Assembly: GCA_012511525.1 (NCBI GenBank)
Contig: JAAZFW010000376.1
Coordinates: 1-7,570 of the forward strand
DNA length: 7,570 nucleotides
Direction: 5' to 3'
Source of the DNA: Clostridiaceae bacterium
GTDB taxonomy: Bacteria; Bacillota; Clostridia; Saccharofermentanales; UBA5734
Below are positions 5,326 through 7,570 of the stretch, in pieces. Numbering within the stretch: the first letter of the stretch is position 1; every line of letters begins with the position of its first letter. A program made the translations under genes and the position numbers. A model generated the notes under the pieces. It searched no databases. It was given only the letters and a program-made list of their open reading frames with translations, and was not told the DNA's origin.

Positions 5326-6663
5326 ATGGTTGTATTCCCACAAGGACGCTACACCGATGTGCGCGTCGAAGATGTTTTCCAGACTGATATTGTGATCGAG
5401 AACGGCGTGGTGCGCCAGAACAAGGTCAGAAGCTATCGCGGCGCCCTGATCCGGGTTTTTGACGGCGATAAGTGGTACTATGCCGCCACGACAAATATCG
5501 ACGACCTGCAAGATGAAATTGACCGGCTGGCGGCGATGGCCCGCGCCCATCCGGATATTGGGGGCGAACCGGCCATCCGGATCCTCGAGGTCAACCGGGA
5601 AACGGTCCTGCGCTATGCGGACAATACGGTCAAGGCTGTCGCCCGCCCGGACAAGCTGGCCCTGCTGCAGCGTTACAGCGACCTTTGCGCGCAATACCCG
5701 GAGATCACGATCAGCAAGGCCTACTACAAGGACACCTATGCGGTCAAGCACTTCATGTCCAGCAAAGGCGCGGACGTTTGCTTTGACTTCCAGTCGGCGT
5801 CGGCCACCGTGCGTTATAACCTGACGGTTGCGGACAAGCAGGGACGGGGCGGCAAGGACATCGTGCGAACCGCGTTTCCCGCTCTGGGCGGCCATGAGGA
5901 CGAGGTGCGTGCCGAAATTGAAAAGGACATCGCGCACACACGTGATGCGGTGCCGGTGGAGCCGGGCGTCTACACCTGCGTGCTAGCTCCGGTCGTCACG
6001 GGCGTGTTTGCCCATGAAAGCTTCGGACACAAGAGCGAAGCCGATTTCATGATTGGCGACGAGACCATGATGAAAGCCTGGGCGATCGGGTCTGAGGTCG
6101 GTGCGCCGGACTTGAACATCCTGGACCGGGGCGACACGGAAGGCAGCGGCTATGTACCCTTCGACGACGAGGGCACCCGGGCCCGCTGCAACTACATCAT
6201 CAAGAATGGCCGGTTAACCGGCCGCCTGCACAGCTCCGTGCCGGCGGCGTCGCTCGGGGAACCGCTGACCGGCAACGCCAGGGCGGTCAGCTTCGAGTAT
6301 GAGCCGATCGTGCGCATGACCAACACCTACATCGGCGGCGGGAATCTGAGTCTGGACGAATTGCTGGCCCCGATCGCCAAGGGCATCTTCATTGAGGACC
6401 TGCATCACGGGTCGGGCATGACGACCTTCACCATCGCGCCGCATCGCGCCTACATGATCCGCGACGGCAAAATCGCCGAACCGGTTCGGATCAGCGTCAT
6501 TTCCGGCAACGTCATGGAAACGCTGCACAAGATCGACGGCTTCTCGCGGGATGAGGAATTTTTCTCATTCGCCCTGGGCGGCTGCGGCAAGATGGAACAG
6601 GCGCCGCTCAGGGTTTCGTTCGGCGGGCCCGCCATCCGGGTCAACGGCATCAACGTGCAGTGA
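5326..6663 (+). CDS. tldD: TldD-family zinc metallopeptidase (active subunit)
   Basis: This 445-aa protein is the catalytic half of the TldD/TldE (PmbA) heterodimer. In E. coli the complex degrades unfolded peptides, matures microcin B17 and clears the antitoxin CcdA in the cytoplasm. The zinc motif HESFGH (His230, Glu231, His235) is the HExxxH of the family. The third ligand is probably Cys420 in GGCGKMEQAPLRVSFGGP near the C-terminus, matching the conserved cysteine of TldD. Between them are FDDEGTRA, GRLTGRLHS and GNARAV, typical of the C-terminal beta-rich domain; the N-terminal domain (about 10-170) shows alternating strands and helices. It is somewhat shorter than the 481-aa E. coli TldD. 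The ATG at 5326 has GGAGGA 8 nt upstream. The tldE-like gene follows after 39 bp, so co-expression is likely. The natural substrate here is unknown. Confidence 0.92.
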   Translation: MVVFPQGRYTDVRVEDVFQTDIVIENGVVRQNKVRSYRGALIRVFDGDKWYYAATTNIDDLQDEIDRLAAMARAHPDIGGEPAIRILEVNRETVLRYADNTVKAVARPDKLALLQRYSDLCAQYPEITISKAYYKDTYAVKHFMSSKGADVCFDFQSASATVRYNLTVADKQGRGGKDIVRTAFPALGGHEDEVRAEIEKDIAHTRDAVPVEPGVYTCVLAPVVTGVFAHESFGHKSEADFMIGDETMMKAWAIGSEVGAPDLNILDRGDTEGSGYVPFDDEGTRARCNYIIKNGRLTGRLHSSVPAASLGEPLTGNARAVSFEYEPIVRMTNTYIGGGNLSLDELLAPIAKGIFIEDLHHGSGMTTFTIAPHRAYMIRDGKIAEPVRISVISGNVMETLHKIDGFSRDEEFFSFALGGCGKMEQAPLRVSFGGPAIRVNGINVQ

Positions 6664-6702
6664 GACGCGGCGTTTGCGTCCAGGCATCAGGAGGAACATA
6701 CG

Positions 6703-7570
6703 ATGATTAGGGAAACATACGAGGTTGCCACACAGGAGACATCCTTTAGCGTCGTGCAGTCGCGCATCGACTCGATTCGCCAGAAGAACATCACGCGCAC
6801 CGGTTACCGCGTCTACCAGGACGGCCTGATCGGCGTCCACGGCCAGTTGGGCCAGAGCACGGACGACCCTTGGCAGAAAGCCGTGGAAAACCTGTCCGGT
6901 CAGGTGGCCTATCCCTTTGAGCCGGTACGCGGCATCAACCAGGAGAAAACAGTCGCATCGGATCTGGACGGCCAGGCGATCCTGCCGGAGCTGGAGGCAG
7001 TACTGGCCGAAGCGCGTAAACGGCACCCGGAATTCATCATCAGCAACAAGATCAACATCACGGAAACAACCACGACACTGCAGAACGACCAGCAGACGAA
7101 GCTCGTCCACCGCGACAAGACCCTGATGGTCGGCCTGATCCTGAAGCACAAGGACTCGGTCAGCATCATGGACACCTTCCTGGGCTACCGCGCGCGGCAC
7201 TGGGACGCGGGCTTTTTCCTGGACGAGTTCGAAAAAATGACCGCAGCCTACAACACCCAGGTGCCTTTTCCCGAGGATGAGCTGTTGGTCGTCACCGAGC
7301 CGGACCTCTTGGCCAGCAAGCTGGTCACGGAGCTTAACGGCGAGAAAGTCGGCTACAAAAGTTCATTGCTGAACAAGGATTTCGGGAAAAAGGTCTTTCA
7401 CGACGATTTCGCGTTCTACCTGGACTGGGACGAAAGGGAACAATATCACGTGCCCTTTTTCGACGCCGAGGGGACGATCATCCCGGAAGGCCGTGTCGAC
7501 CTGGTTCGTGCCGGCGTCATCGAGAAAGCCTACACGGACCGCAGGACAGCGGACAAATTCCAGATGCCCC
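6703..7570 (+). CDS. tldE: TldE/PmbA-like partner of TldD (partial, 3' end outside window)
   Basis: The frame opens at the ATG at 6703, with AGGAGGAA (6689-6696) 6 nt upstream, and stays open for 289 codons to the last base. The N-terminal domain (MIRETYEVATQETSFSVVQS, then RTGYRVYQDGLIGVHGQLGQ) has the strand-rich pattern of TldD/PmbA proteins. Residues 104-185 alternate helix and strand. The segment LVTELNGEKVGYKSSLL (207-223) followed by FGKKVF matches the place where PmbA/TldE has GGNLYRKSS-type sequence and where TldD has HExxxH. Neither zinc histidine is present here (Thr209 and Glu214 would align), so this is the non-catalytic subunit expected to form a heterodimer with the upstream TldD. 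The C-terminal third is not visible, so family assignment rests on context plus this segment. Confidence 0.83.
   Translation, partial: MIRETYEVATQETSFSVVQSRIDSIRQKNITRTGYRVYQDGLIGVHGQLGQSTDDPWQKAVENLSGQVAYPFEPVRGINQEKTVASDLDGQAILPELEAVLAEARKRHPEFIISNKINITETTTTLQNDQQTKLVHRDKTLMVGLILKHKDSVSIMDTFLGYRARHWDAGFFLDEFEKMTAAYNTQVPFPEDELLVVTEPDLLASKLVTELNGEKVGYKSSLLNKDFGKKVFHDDFAFYLDWDEREQYHVPFFDAEGTIIPEGRVDLVRAGVIEKAYTDRRTADKFQMP

Noticed and set aside
5302..5937. 211-aa minus-strand frame opposite tldD
   Set aside because: It lies fully antisense to a gene with clear catalytic motifs; no motif or ribosome site of its own.
4431..6663. RiPP or toxin-antitoxin cluster around tldD-tldE
   Set aside because: No precursor-like small gene with a core peptide, no modification enzyme and no antitoxin-like gene is visible; the neighbours are a DUF434 protein and a MATE gene, and a MATE exporter alone is not enough.
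6565..7200. 211-aa minus-strand frame opposite the tldD/tldE junction
   Set aside because: The plus strand there holds the end of tldD and the start of the tldE-like gene, both with ribosome sites and family sequence; the antisense product shows nothing recognisable.

Overview
This 7.6 kb window looks like ordinary, gene-dense bacterial chromosome. It is GC-rich, with clear Shine-Dalgarno sites (GGAGG type) and sigma-70-like promoters. The small repeat-poor lipoprotein, the TldD/TldE pair and the strong GGAGG sites suggest a high-GC member of the Bacillota (Clostridia-like). That placement is an inference from general style, not from a marker gene. I see no mobile element, CRISPR array, tRNA, rRNA or phage gene.

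Layout, left to right. (1) The last 39 codons of a TrkH/KtrB-type potassium channel subunit (+), followed by an 11-bp inverted repeat. (2) A 165-aa predicted lipoprotein of unknown function on the minus strand. (3) A divergent promoter region (about 787-852) whose two -35 boxes lie only 9 bp apart; it serves the lipoprotein leftwards and cysK rightwards. (4) cysK (cysteine synthase family) and, 2 bp downstream, a 12-helix MFS transporter, probably one operon. (5) A MATE-family efflux protein on the minus strand whose 3' end overlaps the MFS gene by 16 bp. (6) A DUF434/DUF5616-type protein on the minus strand. It probably starts at 5147, not at the longest-ORF start 5258, because a good ribosome site and a promoter lie inside the longer version. 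(7) A second divergent promoter region (about 5191-5245). (8) tldD and a tldE-like partner on the plus strand. The tldE-like gene runs off the right edge and is open to the last base.

The genes form four or five small transcription units with no shared pathway visible: potassium uptake, cysteine synthesis plus an unassigned transporter, drug/metabolite efflux, a poorly characterised possible nuclease-like protein, and a heterodimeric zinc peptidase. The most interesting points are the active TldD / degenerate TldE pair, the conserved acidic pattern in the DUF434/DUF5616 protein, the two compact divergent promoter regions and the overlapping convergent transporter genes. I found no convincing undescribed multi-gene system.
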